Positions 32,167 through 42,133 of a stretch of DNA of 64,000 nt are shown one piece after another. Source of the stretch: Lentisalinibacter orientalis (GTDB lineage: Bacteria; Pseudomonadota; Gammaproteobacteria; Steroidobacterales; Woeseiaceae); NCBI RefSeq assembly GCF_040706535.1, contig NZ_JAPDRJ010000006.1:62001-126000 (forward strand). Direction: 5' to 3'. Position numbers and translations under genes: made by a program. The notes under the pieces were generated by a model that was not told the DNA's origin, ran no database searches, and was given only the letters and a program-made list of their open reading frames with translations. Positions within the stretch are counted from its first letter, which is position 1; every line of letters starts with the position of its first letter.

Positions 32167-33625
32167 TGGCCGCCATCCTGTCGTTCAGGCTGATCTGTTC
32201 CTGGGGGATGTGCAGGCGGAAGTGCGCACCGCCCCAGGGCGAGTCCACCAGTTCCACGCTGCCGCCGTGGGCCTGCACGCACTCCAGAACCACCGACAGG
32301 CCGATACCGGTGCCCGCCACCGGGCCGTCATGCTGCTGGTTGGAACCCTGATAGAAGGCCTGGAAGATGCGGCTGCGTTCCTCGGGCGGTATGCCCGGCC
32401 CCGAGTCCGCCACGTCGATGACGAAGCTCGAATTGGTCGCGATCGCGCGCACTTGAATATGGCCGCCGCGGGGCGTGTACTTGATGGCGTTGGAGATCAG
32501 GTTGTCGAGCGCGGTGCGCAGCTTCTCCTCGTCGGCGTTCACCCGGATGTCCTCGACGTCCAGCACCAGTTTGATGCCCTGGGTCTTGATGGCCAGCCGG
32601 TGGTCCTTCAGCACGCCCGCGATCAGCGCCTTCAGCGAGAAGTCCGACAGCATCAGCATCTCGCTCTTCGTCTGCCAGGCGCTGAAGGAGAGCAGGTTCT
32701 CGATCAGGCGCTGCAGCTTCAGGCCGTTGGAGCGGAGGATGTCGGTGACCTCGCGCTGGGGGGCGTCCAGCGGCCCGACGGCGCCGTCCAGCAGCAGGTC
32801 CGTGCCCTCGCGGATGTTGGCGAGCGGGGTCTTCAGCTCGTGGGACATGTGCCGGAGGAAGCGGTTCTTCTCCTGGGCGAGTTCCAGCAGCCGTACCCTG
32901 AGCCACTCGAGCTGGCGGCCGAGCGCCTGCAGATCGGTGGGGCCGCCCACCCGGATGGGCCGGGAGAAGCCGCCCTGGCCGAGCTGGTTGATGGCGGAGT
33001 CGATCTGGCGGATGGGCCGCGTGACGAGAAGGGCGAAGATCAGCACCAGGATCAGGATGATCGGGATCAGCGCGGCGGCCTGCCAGGCGAGCGTGGCCTG
33101 GAAGTCGCTGGCGTCCTGCTGCAGCGCCGCCAGCTCGCGGCCGATGTAGTCGTTGATGGCCACGCTGAACTCGCCGGCCTGGCGGGAGAGTTCCTCCAGC
33201 TCGCGGGTGGCTTGGAGCACGCGTTCCGAATCCGCCGGCTGGGTGCGGATGGTGAACACGGCGGAGCCGGTGCGCCGGCCGAGGACATCCGCCGCCTCGG
33301 CCGCGCCCGCCCGCTCGGCCAGCGACGCCAGCGCGGTCAGGCGCGACTCGAAGCGGGCCGCGTCCTGGGTCATCAGGTCCAGGTAATCCTCGGTCTGCTG
33401 CACCTGATACAGCTTGGCGAGGCGCTCGAGTTCGCGCAGGCGCTCCAGCAGCAGGCGGGTGTTCTGGGTGGCGGTGACGCTCTCCAGCACCAGGCTCTCG
33501 CTCTCATCCGCGTAGCGTTCCAGCTGCACCAGCGCCCACACCACGGCCACCATCAGGGGGATGGTGACCAGGCCGAAACCCATGAAGAGCAGGCCGTTCA
33601 GTGAGCGGGGGCGCGGGAATCTCAT
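32159..33625 (-). CDS. glrK: Sensor histidine kinase, GlrK/QseE type
   Basis: This 488-residue inner-membrane kinase has a first transmembrane helix at about 10-30 (LLFMGFGLVTIPLMVAVVWAL) and a periplasmic helical sensor at about 35-175. The second transmembrane helix (AALIPIILILVLIFALLVT) leads into a HAMP domain (RPIRQIDSAINQLGQG). The H box is FLRHMSHELKTPLANIREG. An ATPase domain follows, with N box NLISNAIKYTP, G1 DSGPGIPPEE and G2 GTGIGLSVV. It is the first gene of the three-gene operon with overlaps of eight and twenty bp downstream. Envelope stress signals are sensed by the enterobacterial counterpart. Nothing in the sequence shows the signal here. Confidence 0.88.
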   Translation of the reverse strand: MRFPRPRSLNGLLFMGFGLVTIPLMVAVVWALVQLERYADESESLVLESVTATQNTRLLLERLRELERLAKLYQVQQTEDYLDLMTQDAARFESRLTALASLAERAGAAEAADVLGRRTGSAVFTIRTQPADSERVLQATRELEELSRQAGEFSVAINDYIGRELAALQQDASDFQATLAWQAAALIPIILILVLIFALLVTRPIRQIDSAINQLGQGGFSRPIRVGGPTDLQALGRQLEWLRVRLLELAQEKNRFLRHMSHELKTPLANIREGTDLLLDGAVGPLDAPQREVTDILRSNGLKLQRLIENLLSFSAWQTKSEMLMLSDFSLKALIAGVLKDHRLAIKTQGIKLVLDVEDIRVNADEEKLRTALDNLISNAIKYTPRGGHIQVRAIATNSSFVIDVADSGPGIPPEERSRIFQAFYQGSNQQHDGPVAGTGIGLSVVLECVQAHGGSVELVDSPWGGAHFRLHIPQEQISLNDRMAANA

Positions 33626-33671
33626 GGCCGGAGTTTAACGTAATCCCTCTGCCCGGAGTGCCGCGGCCCGG

Positions 33672-34682
33672 TCAGCCGGTGGCCCGGGACGGGGCGTCCC
33701 GCGCCGCGAGCTTGCGCTCCCAGTTCAGGGCATGGGTGACGATGGTGTCCAGGTCGTCGTAGCGGGGCTGCCAGCCGAGCGCCTCGCGCACCTGGTCGGC
33801 GACGGCCACGAGGCTCGGCGGATCGCCGGCCCGGCGCGGCTCTTCGCGGATCTCGATGGCGTGACCGGCGGCCCGCTGCACGGCGTCCAGCACCTCGCGC
33901 ACGCTGTAGCCGTGGCCGTAGCCGCAGTTCAGCACGCGGGAGTCGCCGCCGGCGCGCAGATAGGTGAGGGCATCCAGGTGCGCCCGGGCCAGGTCTTCCA
34001 CGTGGATGTAGTCACGCACGCCGGTGCCGTCCGGGGTGTCGTAGTCGGTGCCGAAGATGGAGACGTGGGAGCGCTTGCCCACCACCGCCTCGCAGGCCAC
34101 CTTGGTCAGCAGGGTCGCCTTGGCCGTGGACTGGCCGATGCGGCCCTCGGGGTCGGAGCCGGCCACGTTGAAGTAGCGCAGCGCCACGTAGCTCGGCCCC
34201 CCGGCGGCGGCGAGATCCCGCAGCATCCACTCGGTCATGAGCTTGGAGGTGCCGTAGGGGTTGATGGGCGCGGTCGGCGTGGTCTCCGCCGCGCGGCCCT
34301 CCGGCGGGATGCCGTAGACGGCCGCCGTGGAGGAGAAGACGAAGTGCTTCACGCCGTGGCGCTGGCAGGCCTCCAGCAGGGTGCGGCTGGAAGCGGTGTT
34401 GTTGCGGTAGTACTTCAGCGGATCGGCGACGGACTCCGGCACGATGGTGTGGGCCGCGAAGTGCATCACCGTCTCGATCTCGTGGTCGGCGAACAGCCGG
34501 TCCAGGACGGCCTCGTCGCCGGTGTCGCCCTGCACGAGTTCGCCCGCCAGGACGGCGTCGGCGAAACCGGTGCAGAGATTGTCCAGCGTGACCGGGCGCT
34601 CGCCGGCCTCGCCGAGCTGGTGCACCACGTGGCTGCCGATGTAGCCGGCACCGCCGGTGACCAAGATGTTCGCTTTGCTCAT
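33672..34682 (-). CDS. galE: UDP-glucose 4-epimerase
   Basis: This 336-residue short-chain dehydrogenase-like epimerase interconverts UDP-glucose and UDP-galactose for surface polysaccharide synthesis. NAD binding is by GGAGYIGSH at 10-18. The catalytic Ser/Thr lies in SSTAAVYG and the Tyr-xxx-Lys in NPYGTSK. Substrate-side motifs RYFNVAGSDPEGRIGQ and GTGVRDYIHVEDLA are typical of GalE. Length matches the family. The stop lies 46 bp from the glrK start, so it may be expressed in front of the glrK operon on the same strand, although regulation is unclear. Confidence 0.95.
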   Translation of the reverse strand: MSKANILVTGGAGYIGSHVVHQLGEAGERPVTLDNLCTGFADAVLAGELVQGDTGDEAVLDRLFADHEIETVMHFAAHTIVPESVADPLKYYRNNTASSRTLLEACQRHGVKHFVFSSTAAVYGIPPEGRAAETTPTAPINPYGTSKLMTEWMLRDLAAAGGPSYVALRYFNVAGSDPEGRIGQSTAKATLLTKVACEAVVGKRSHVSIFGTDYDTPDGTGVRDYIHVEDLARAHLDALTYLRAGGDSRVLNCGYGHGYSVREVLDAVQRAAGHAIEIREEPRRAGDPPSLVAVADQVREALGWQPRYDDLDTIVTHALNWERKLAARDAPSRATG

Positions 34683-35008
34683 GTCGTTACCTGGGCTGCT
34701 TGGCTCTTCGGAAAGGGCCGAAATCGTCGGGTTTCGCGTCGGGCCCGATATCGGGCCAAATGGCGGTCCGGAGCATCCGGGCGTACCCGCTCAGCGAAAA
34801 GTCTAGCAGGCAACTTGTTGAAAAAACGTGAACCGGTCGGCGCGGCCCTGGTCCGATGAACGGTAGCGTCGGATGCCGGCGACGCGGCCCGGTGCTCGCC
34901 GGCCGGCCCGCCGGGCGCTATTATCTTCGCTCGTCGCCATGAGCCATCGGCCATCAATGCCAGCCAATGACACCGCTCGGCCGGCACCTGCAGAACGGAT
35001 ACGGGAAC
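34683..35008. other. Intergenic region between galE and the PKD-metalloprotease gene
   Basis: 326 bp of divergent intergenic sequence. It must hold the promoters of galE and of the lipoprotein gene. I see no convincing -35/-10 pair, sigma-54 element, box, repeat or small gene in it. Confidence 0.5.
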
Positions 35009-37624
35009 ATGCAGTTATACAGGAAGTTCACCTTCGTCGCCCTCGTCTCACTGCTGGCCGCCTGTGGCGGCGGGGGAGGCGGTGGCGGCACCGTGGCGCC
35101 GCCAAACGAGCCGCCCATGGCGGATGCGGGTGCGGACCAGCAGGTGCGGGGCGGGGACGCCGTCAGCCTCTCGGGGGCGGGTTCCTCCGACAGCGACGGG
35201 ACCATCAGTTCCTATTCGTGGTCCCAGACGGCCGGCACGTCGGTGACCCTGCAGGGCGCCTCCACGGCCACGGCGACCTTCACCGCGCCGAACGTCGCCG
35301 AGACGCTGGAATTCACGCTGACGGTCCGGGACAACGATAACGCCACCGCGACCGATACCGTGTCCGTCACCATCGAGCCGAACGAGGCGCCCACCGCCGA
35401 TGCGGGCGGCGACCAGACGGTGAACGAGGGCAGCCTGGTCACGCTGGCGGGCAGCGGTACGGACCCGGACGGCACGATCGCGAGCTATTCCTGGGTGCAG
35501 GTTGGCGGAGCGTCGATCGCCCTGAGCGGTGCCGACACCGCCACGGCCACGTTCGATGCGCCGGCCCTCGCGTTGGGTGAGACCCTGACGGTGACCTTCG
35601 AACTCACCGTGACCGACAACAACGGCGCCACCGACACGGATACGGCGACCGTTACGGTGAACGCCGTGGCCGGCGTCAACATCCCGCCGGTGGCCAATGC
35701 GGGCCCCGACCGGGTGGTCTTCGGGACGCAGACGGTTACCCTCGACGGGTCAGGCAGCAGCGATGCGGAAGAAACTCTCTCCACGCTGGGCTTCCTGTGG
35801 GAGCAGATCGGCGGTCCGGCCGTCACGATCACCGGCGCCGATCAGGCCCAGGCGACCTTCGACGCGCCGGACGTGGTGAATGACACCCTGCTGAATTTCC
35901 GCCTGACGGTGACCGACAGCGACGGCGCCAGCGACACCGACCTCGTCGAGCTCACTGTCCGCGAGGCGCCGGCAACCGTGACCATCAGCGGCAAGGTGCA
36001 GTTCGAGTTCGTGCCGCGCGGACCTATTGGGACGGGGCTGGATTTCTCCGACACGGAGGTCCGTCCGATCCGCGGTGCCACGGTCCAGGCGATCGCAGCT
36101 TCGGATGGCACCGTGCTCGCCGAAGGGGTGGCGAGCGACAGCGGAGACTATTCGCTCACCGTGCCGTCGCTGACGGATGTGTTTATCCGCGTTCGCGCGG
36201 AACTGAAGCGCACTGGCTCGCCGGCATGGGATGTGGAGATTCGGGACAATACTAGCAATATTGCGCAACCTCTTGGCCAGCGTCCGCTCTACGTACTGGA
36301 CCACAGGATCGAGAACAGCGGTGGTGCCGATTCGGTACGAAATCCGCTTGCCCAGACAGGCTGGACTGGCTCTGGCTACACGGAGCCCCGGGCGGCCGCT
36401 CCATTTTCCGTGTTGGACGTCATCTATCAGGCGATGCAGCTGGTCACCAGCGTCGATCCGGCGGCGCAGTTCGCGCCGCTGGACGCGTTCTGGAGTGTGA
36501 ACAATTCACGGGACACTACGATTCCGGCGTGCATCTCGGCGCGGAATGACCAGGATCCCGCCACCGACCCGGTGGACTACGGCTGTCTCGGCACCTCCTT
36601 CTACAGACCTTCCCTCGACTCGCTTTTTCTTCTGGGAAAGTTTGGTGATGACACAGAGGAATTTGACACCCATGTAATCGCTCATGAGTGGGGGCACTAT
36701 TTTGAGGATGTACTTTCGCGCTCCGACAGTACTGGCGGGGGGCACAGTCTCGACGACCGATTGGACCCGCGTCTGGCATTTGGAGAGGGCTGGGGCAATG
36801 CTGTAGCAGGCATGGTGATGGGCGACCCTCAATATTTCGATACGTTCGCTGGCAGCAGCTTTGGATTCAGTGTAGATACCAAGAGCAGTTTCGCGTCAGG
36901 CTGGTATAACGAGACCTCCGTGCAGTCAATCCTCTGGGACTTGTTCGACAGCACTGGTGACGACGTTGAGGCTGAAGATTTGACGGCTTTCGGGTTCCAC
37001 CCGCTCTACGATGTTTTGACTGGACCACAGCGCGTCACACCGGCTTTCACTACCCTATTCAGTTTCATTGATGCGCTGAAGATTGACCTCCCGTCGGACG
37101 CTGCCGCCATCGATGCGTTGGTGAGTGCTCAGAACATCGACCCCATTGTCGACATCTGGGGCGACAGCGAAGCCGGCAACAACCCCGGGGCCACCAACCT
37201 GCTGCCGGTGCATGCCGAGCTGCAGCTCGGCAGTACGGTGACGGATCTCTGCGTCACACGCCAGTTCGACCCGAACGAAGACGGCAACAAGCTCGGCATT
37301 TTCCGCTACCTGCGATTCACGGTGAACGCGACCGCTAACTACCGCATCTCGGTGACGACAACGAACCCGCCGAGCGCTCCGCAGGGCGAGCCGGCGCAGT
37401 TCTCGGATCCGGACTTCTTCGTCCTGCGGTCGGGTGAGTTCATCGACCTGGGCGCTACCGGCACGCAGAACGCCGAATCTCTCGATCTGGCCGGCCTGCC
37501 GGCGGGCACCTACGTCATCGAACTCTTCGAGGCCGGCTTCCCGAACGTCTACGGCTTCACCACCGGCAGCGCCGACTTCTCCCAGGACACCATGTGCTTC
37601 GACGTCTCTCTGAGCCAGTTCTAG
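35009..37624 (+). CDS. Surface lipoprotein with PKD-like domains and a HExxH metalloprotease domain
   Basis: This 871-residue protein starts at ATG 35009; GGGAAC upstream and a lipobox LLAAC (Cys19) right behind the hydrophobic signal support it. A glycine-rich linker is followed by three PKD/REJ-type immunoglobulin-like modules (for example PMADAGADQQVRGGDAVSLS, PTADAGGDQTVNEGSLVTLA, PVANAGPDRVVFGTQTVTLD). A beta-barrel-like module with carboxypeptidase-regulatory character comes next (ISGKVQFEF...GATVQAIAA). A zinc-protease domain then carries HEWGH at about 559-563 (VIAHEWGHYFEDV) and a downstream FGEGWGNA that offers the third ligand. The C-terminus is a pre-peptidase-like beta domain. 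It is probably an exported protease or matrix protein. Substrate unknown. Confidence 0.78.
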   Translation: MQLYRKFTFVALVSLLAACGGGGGGGGTVAPPNEPPMADAGADQQVRGGDAVSLSGAGSSDSDGTISSYSWSQTAGTSVTLQGASTATATFTAPNVAETLEFTLTVRDNDNATATDTVSVTIEPNEAPTADAGGDQTVNEGSLVTLAGSGTDPDGTIASYSWVQVGGASIALSGADTATATFDAPALALGETLTVTFELTVTDNNGATDTDTATVTVNAVAGVNIPPVANAGPDRVVFGTQTVTLDGSGSSDAEETLSTLGFLWEQIGGPAVTITGADQAQATFDAPDVVNDTLLNFRLTVTDSDGASDTDLVELTVREAPATVTISGKVQFEFVPRGPIGTGLDFSDTEVRPIRGATVQAIAASDGTVLAEGVASDSGDYSLTVPSLTDVFIRVRAELKRTGSPAWDVEIRDNTSNIAQPLGQRPLYVLDHRIENSGGADSVRNPLAQTGWTGSGYTEPRAAAPFSVLDVIYQAMQLVTSVDPAAQFAPLDAFWSVNNSRDTTIPACISARNDQDPATDPVDYGCLGTSFYRPSLDSLFLLGKFGDDTEEFDTHVIAHEWGHYFEDVLSRSDSTGGGHSLDDRLDPRLAFGEGWGNAVAGMVMGDPQYFDTFAGSSFGFSVDTKSSFASGWYNETSVQSILWDLFDSTGDDVEAEDLTAFGFHPLYDVLTGPQRVTPAFTTLFSFIDALKIDLPSDAAAIDALVSAQNIDPIVDIWGDSEAGNNPGATNLLPVHAELQLGSTVTDLCVTRQFDPNEDGNKLGIFRYLRFTVNATANYRISVTTTNPPSAPQGEPAQFSDPDFFVLRSGEFIDLGATGTQNAESLDLAGLPAGTYVIELFEAGFPNVYGFTTGSADFSQDTMCFDVSLSQF

Positions 37625-37658
37625 GCGCCACCCACACTACATCCGCAAGGGAACAGCC

Positions 37659-38291
37659 ATGACCCACAGAACCTCCATCCTCTCTGCCGGCCTGGCGACG
37701 GCCCTGGCCGCGCTCCTGCTGACCGGCTGCGGCAGCGAAGAGCCGGCGTCTACAGATCAATCAGTTACTGACACTTCCTCGACCGTGGCTGAGGACGTGC
37801 CGAAGAAAGCCACCACCGCGGAGATCGCGGCGCGGCAGGGCGATTCCCCCGGCAAGCCGGTGGCCCCCATCGACATCGACTACGAGGTGCTGGGCGAGCC
37901 CCGGCCCGGCGAGCCGGTGGAGATCGAGCTGAAGCTGCGCTCGAATCTCGAGGGGCCGGTGACCGTGCAGCTCCAGCCTCGCGAGGGACTGCAGATGGGC
38001 GCCAGCCAGGCGGCGGAGCTCAGGCGCGAGACGCTGAGGCCTCTGGACGAGGCGTCATCGGCAGCTGAACCCGCCACAGAGCGGGTGGTGGTGATTCCCT
38101 CGGCCGAGGGCCGCTTTTATCTCTCCGTGCTGGTCAGCGTGGCCACGGCGGAGGGCGAGCAGATCCGTGCGGTGTCCATCCCCGTGCAGGTGGGCGACCA
38201 GCCGCCGACCCTGCAGCAGAACGGCGAGCTGAGAACCACCGAGGGGGAGACGGTCCGGTCGCTGCCGGCGAAGGAGACCGGCGGCAATTGA
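37659..38291 (+). CDS. Putative lipoprotein of unknown family
   Basis: This 210-residue protein has a lipoprotein signal (LATALAALLLTGC, Cys about 24) and a Ser/Thr-rich linker. A single beta-sandwich-like domain at about 75-180 follows: VAPIDIDYEVLGEPRPGEPV, EIELKLRSNLEGPVTVQLQ, VVVIPSAEGRFYLSVLVSV, RAVSIPVQVG. The pattern resembles soluble periplasmic adapter or DUF-type beta domains, but I cannot name the family. It follows the metalloprotease gene by 34 bp with AAGGGAACAGCC before the ATG, so the two are likely co-transcribed. Its stop codon lies in a 13-bp tandem duplication. Confidence 0.65.
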   Translation: MTHRTSILSAGLATALAALLLTGCGSEEPASTDQSVTDTSSTVAEDVPKKATTAEIAARQGDSPGKPVAPIDIDYEVLGEPRPGEPVEIELKLRSNLEGPVTVQLQPREGLQMGASQAAELRRETLRPLDEASSAAEPATERVVVIPSAEGRFYLSVLVSVATAEGEQIRAVSIPVQVGDQPPTLQQNGELRTTEGETVRSLPAKETGGN

Positions 38292-38308
38292 GGTCGGCAA
38301 TTGAAGTC
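38283..38308. repeat. 13-bp tandem duplication over a stop codon
   Basis: GGCAATTGAGGTC is followed directly by GGCAATTGAAGTC. The first copy contains the TGA stop of the preceding lipoprotein gene. Confidence 0.75.
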
Positions 38309-38541
38309 CAAATTTGCATTTTATTCAGCGCATTGGACATAAACCTTGAGGAGGACTCGAACGTAAGCGGGAAAAATTTCCCAGCGCTCTGATTGAAACG
38401 AGAGTTGGGTCACAGACACCCCTTGTGGCGCCAACTATCGTCCGGTTCATTAGCGCCGGTGTTGCCGGTGCACCAGGTGAAGCTCCAGGAGAAGCTCTGG
38501 TCCGACGCTCGCCGCGAGCGCGCCCAGGGGGTCTCGGAGGA

Positions 38542-41500
38542 ATGGACCGGCCACCCATGCACCCGACCCTCAAAGAACAGATCAGGCAGGCGACCGCGGA
38601 CGGCGAGCGACTCGATTATCCGAGCCTGCTGGAGCTGGTGGAGGCGCGTTACGCCGAGCTGGACCGCCTGGTCACGACCACGCAGGACGAGCCGAGCCGC
38701 AACGCGGACCTGCGCGTGGTGCTCGACAGCGTCGCCGACGCCGTACTCACCGTCGATCCCGACGGCATGATCCGCTACGCCAACCGGGTCGCCCACCAGC
38801 TGTTCGGCTACGAGGCCGGCGCCCTCCCTGGCGTGATGCTGCCGGCATTGCTGCCCCAGGCCGGCAAGATCCCGGTCAAGATGTTCCTGCAGGCCTACAT
38901 CACCAACCTGGACGATACCTACCTGGAGCTGGAGACCGGCCAGACCGAGGCGCAGCGCGCCGACGGCAGCCGCTTCACCGCCGAGATCAACACCACACGG
39001 CTGTCGGAGAAGACCAGCGGTGCTTTCGTGCTGTGCCTGCGCGATATCTCCGAGCGGCTGCAGGCCGAGGGGGCGCTGCGCGAGAACGAGGAGCGCTACC
39101 GGGCGCTGGTGGACCACGCCACGGAGGCCATCGTGGTGCTGGACGTCGACAGCGGCCGGTTCGTGGACGTGAACGAGAACGCGGTCAGCTTCTTCAACAT
39201 GTCGAGGAAGCGCCTGCTGGCGATGGGGCCGGAGGGCATCTCGCCGGAGTACCAGCTGGATGGCTCGCTCTCCTTCGGCAAGGCGCGTGGCTTCGTCGAC
39301 CGTGCGTTGAACGGCGAACAACCCTGCTTCGAATGGCTGCACATCGACGCCGACGGCCGGGAGATTCCCTGCGAGGTGCGCCTCGTGCGCCTGCCCTCGG
39401 CGAACCGCAAGCTGCTCCGCGGCAGCATCACCAGCATCGCGGAGCGCAAGCGCAACGAGCTGATTGCCTTCGGCGAGCACAAGGTGCTGGAGATGGTGGC
39501 CTCCGGCGCCAGCCTGAAGAGCACGCTGAAGGCGCTCTGCCGGACCGTGGAACAGGTGACGCCGGGTGCGCGCGTGCTGGTGACCACGCTGGACCGGGAC
39601 CGGGCCAGCTTCCGGGTGGCCGCTTCCAACGGTCTGCCCGAGGCGGTGCTGGACGTCATCGACGGCTTCGAGGTGGACGCCGCGACCACCTCCTGCGGCC
39701 GCGCGGTGGCCGAGAACACTCAGGTGATTACGCCGGAGATCGCCCGCGACCCCGGCTGGGCGACGCTCGCGGACTTCGTCGAGGCGCACGAGCTGCGCGC
39801 CTGCTGGGCCTTCCCGCTGGTGGGCGGCGCGGACGACGTGCTGGGCACGCTCGCGCTGTATTTCCCCGAGACCCGGGAGCCCTCCACGGCGGAGCTGGAC
39901 CGCATCACCGGTCTGGTGCGCCTCGCCGGTATCGCCATCAAGCGCCGCTACGACGAGGAGGCGCTGCGCTCCAGCGAGGCCCGCTTCCGCGGCCTGTTCG
40001 AGCATGTGGTGGAGGGCGTCTACATCGCCAACACCGAGGGCGAGATCGAATCCGCCAACCCGGCGCTGATGCAGATTCTCGGCTACGACGACGAGGAAGA
40101 ACTGAAGCGGGAGGTGAAGTCCTCCACCGCCTACGTGAATCCCCAGGACAGCGTGCGTTTCCGCGAAAAGCTGGAGCGCGACGGCGTGGTGCGCAACTTC
40201 GAGGCGCGCATGAAGCGCCGGGACGGCAGCGAGATCGTGGTGCTGGAGAACTCCCGCGCCGTGCTCGACGCCGAGGGGAATATTATTGCCCACGAGGGCA
40301 CCATCACCGACATCACCGAGCGCAAGATCGCCGAGACCCGCATCTTCGAGGAGAAGGAGAAGGCGCAGGTCACGCTGAAATCGATCGGCGACGCGGTCAT
40401 CACCACGGATTCCGACGGCAACGTGGACTACCTGAACCCGGTGGCCCAGGACCTCACCGGCTGGGAGCTCCGGGCCGCCCGCGGCAAGCCCATCGGCGAG
40501 ATTATCTCCATCGTGCACGCCCACAGCCGCCAGGCCGTGGACAACCCGGTGGAGCGCTGCCTGCGCGAAGGCCGGGTGATCGCGCTGGCGGAGGACTCGG
40601 TGCTGATCAACCGGCTGTCCAACGAGATCCCCATCCAGGATTCGGCGGCGCCCATCCGCGACCGTGTGGGCAACGTCATCGGCGCGGTGATGGTGTTCCA
40701 CGACGTGAGCAAGGAGAGCCGGCTCTCGCGCCAGCTCTCCTACCAGGCCGCCCACGACAGCCTCACCGGGCTGATCAACCGCCGCGAATTCGAGAACCGG
40801 CTGACCGCCGCGCTGGAGGAGGCGAGCCTGGACACGGGCGTCTCCCATGCCCTGCTGTATCTGGACCTCGACCAGTTCAAGGTGGTCAACGACACCTTCG
40901 GCCACACCGCCGGCGACGAGCTGTTGCGCCAGCTGGCCGAGCGCATCCAGGGCTGCATCCGCTCCAGCGACGTGGTGGCCCGGCTGGGCGGCGACGAGTA
41001 CGGCATCCTGCTGCAGAACTGCGACTGCGAACGGGCGGTGAGCGTGGCCGAGACCATCCGCGGCGCGGTGGAGAACCACCGCTTCGTCTGGCAGGACAGC
41101 GTGCAGACGGTGCGCGCCTCGATGGGCGTGGTGATGGTGACCCACGAAACGGTGAGCGTCGGCGCGCTGATGAGCGCCGCCGACGTGGCCTGCTACTCGG
41201 CCAAGGACCTCGGCCGCAACAAGGTGCACCTCTATCAGGACGGCGACGCATCGATGCGCCACCGGGAGATGCAGTGGGTCTCGCGCATCACCAGCGCGGT
41301 CGAGGAAGACCGCCTCGAGCTCTACTTCCAGCCCATCGTCGCTATCGACAAAGGGGGCGAAAACGGCGGCCGCGCGGCCGAATGCGGCCACTACGAGCTG
41401 CTGCTGCGGATGCGCGACGAGGACGGCGAGCTGGTGCAGCCGAACGTGTTCATCCCGGCGGCCGAGCGCTTCAACCTGATGCCCATGCTGGACCGCTGGG

Positions 41501-42084
41501 TGGTGAGCGAGACGCTGGATCACCTGGCCGACCGGGTGGGCGCCGACGGACACGCCACCTACACGCTGGCGCTGAACCTCTCGGGTACCTCGCTGAGCGA
41601 CGACCGCTTCCGCGCCTGGGTGATCCACGAGCTTCGCCGCCGCAAGCTGCCGACCGGCGCCATCTGCTTCGAGATCACGGAGACCGCGGCCATCGCGAAC
41701 CTGGACCGGGTCATCCACTTCATGAAGGAACTGAAGGACGTCGGCTGCCGCTTCTCGCTGGACGACTTCGGCAGCGGCCTGTCCTCGTTTACCTACCTCA
41801 AGCACCTGCCCGTGGACTATCTCAAGATCGACGGCGCGTTCATCCACAACGTGGGCGAGGACACCAAGGACCAGAGTCTCGTGGACGCCATCAGCCGCAT
41901 CGGCAAGGCGCTCGGCATCGCCACGATTGCGGAGCGGGTGGAGAGCGAGCAGGTGCTGGAGATCCTCGGCAGTATCGGCGTGGAGTACGCCCAGGGCTTC
42001 CATATCGCCCGGCCCGAATCGGTGCGCCGATTCGCGCCCTGGGGCGAGACGGGCCGCGATACCGAGGACCGGGCGCTGGCCTGA
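38542..42084 (+). CDS. PAS/GAF-containing GGDEF-EAL dual c-di-GMP enzyme
   Basis: This protein of about 1180 residues has four PAS modules (for example LRVVLDSVADAVLTVDPDGM and YRALVDHATEAIVVLDVDSG, and two more before the GGDEF domain). A GAF domain lies at about 310-470 (LKALCRTVEQVTPGARVLVT). The cyclase domain has GGDEY at about 815-819 in a HDSLTGLINRREFE background. The phosphodiesterase domain has YELLLR at about 950 (EAL position ELL), FEITETAAIAN and LDDFGSGLSSFTYL at about 1073. Both active sites look intact, so it may make and break c-di-GMP. No transmembrane segment is seen, so it is cytosolic. The start is uncertain: ATG 38542 or 38557, since the GGAGG at 38536 suits neither well. 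Confidence 0.9.
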   Translation: MDRPPMHPTLKEQIRQATADGERLDYPSLLELVEARYAELDRLVTTTQDEPSRNADLRVVLDSVADAVLTVDPDGMIRYANRVAHQLFGYEAGALPGVMLPALLPQAGKIPVKMFLQAYITNLDDTYLELETGQTEAQRADGSRFTAEINTTRLSEKTSGAFVLCLRDISERLQAEGALRENEERYRALVDHATEAIVVLDVDSGRFVDVNENAVSFFNMSRKRLLAMGPEGISPEYQLDGSLSFGKARGFVDRALNGEQPCFEWLHIDADGREIPCEVRLVRLPSANRKLLRGSITSIAERKRNELIAFGEHKVLEMVASGASLKSTLKALCRTVEQVTPGARVLVTTLDRDRASFRVAASNGLPEAVLDVIDGFEVDAATTSCGRAVAENTQVITPEIARDPGWATLADFVEAHELRACWAFPLVGGADDVLGTLALYFPETREPSTAELDRITGLVRLAGIAIKRRYDEEALRSSEARFRGLFEHVVEGVYIANTEGEIESANPALMQILGYDDEEELKREVKSSTAYVNPQDSVRFREKLERDGVVRNFEARMKRRDGSEIVVLENSRAVLDAEGNIIAHEGTITDITERKIAETRIFEEKEKAQVTLKSIGDAVITTDSDGNVDYLNPVAQDLTGWELRAARGKPIGEIISIVHAHSRQAVDNPVERCLREGRVIALAEDSVLINRLSNEIPIQDSAAPIRDRVGNVIGAVMVFHDVSKESRLSRQLSYQAAHDSLTGLINRREFENRLTAALEEASLDTGVSHALLYLDLDQFKVVNDTFGHTAGDELLRQLAERIQGCIRSSDVVARLGGDEYGILLQNCDCERAVSVAETIRGAVENHRFVWQDSVQTVRASMGVVMVTHETVSVGALMSAADVACYSAKDLGRNKVHLYQDGDASMRHREMQWVSRITSAVEEDRLELYFQPIVAIDKGGENGGRAAECGHYELLLRMRDEDGELVQPNVFIPAAERFNLMPMLDRWVVSETLDHLADRVGADGHATYTLALNLSGTSLSDDRFRAWVIHELRRRKLPTGAICFEITETAAIANLDRVIHFMKELKDVGCRFSLDDFGSGLSSFTYLKHLPVDYLKIDGAFIHNVGEDTKDQSLVDAISRIGKALGIATIAERVESEQVLEILGSIGVEYAQGFHIARPESVRRFAPWGETGRDTEDRALA

Positions 42085-42133
42085 AGCCCGCTCCCTGCCG
42101 GCCCCTCGGGGAATGGGTTACACTCGGTGGCGT

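Noticed and set aside
38410..42003. Very long open frame (about 1200 codons) on the minus strand opposite the GGDEF-EAL gene
   Set aside because: The plus strand encodes clear PAS, GAF, GGDEF and EAL domains. The opposite frame is an antisense shadow of high-GC codons with no recognisable domain.
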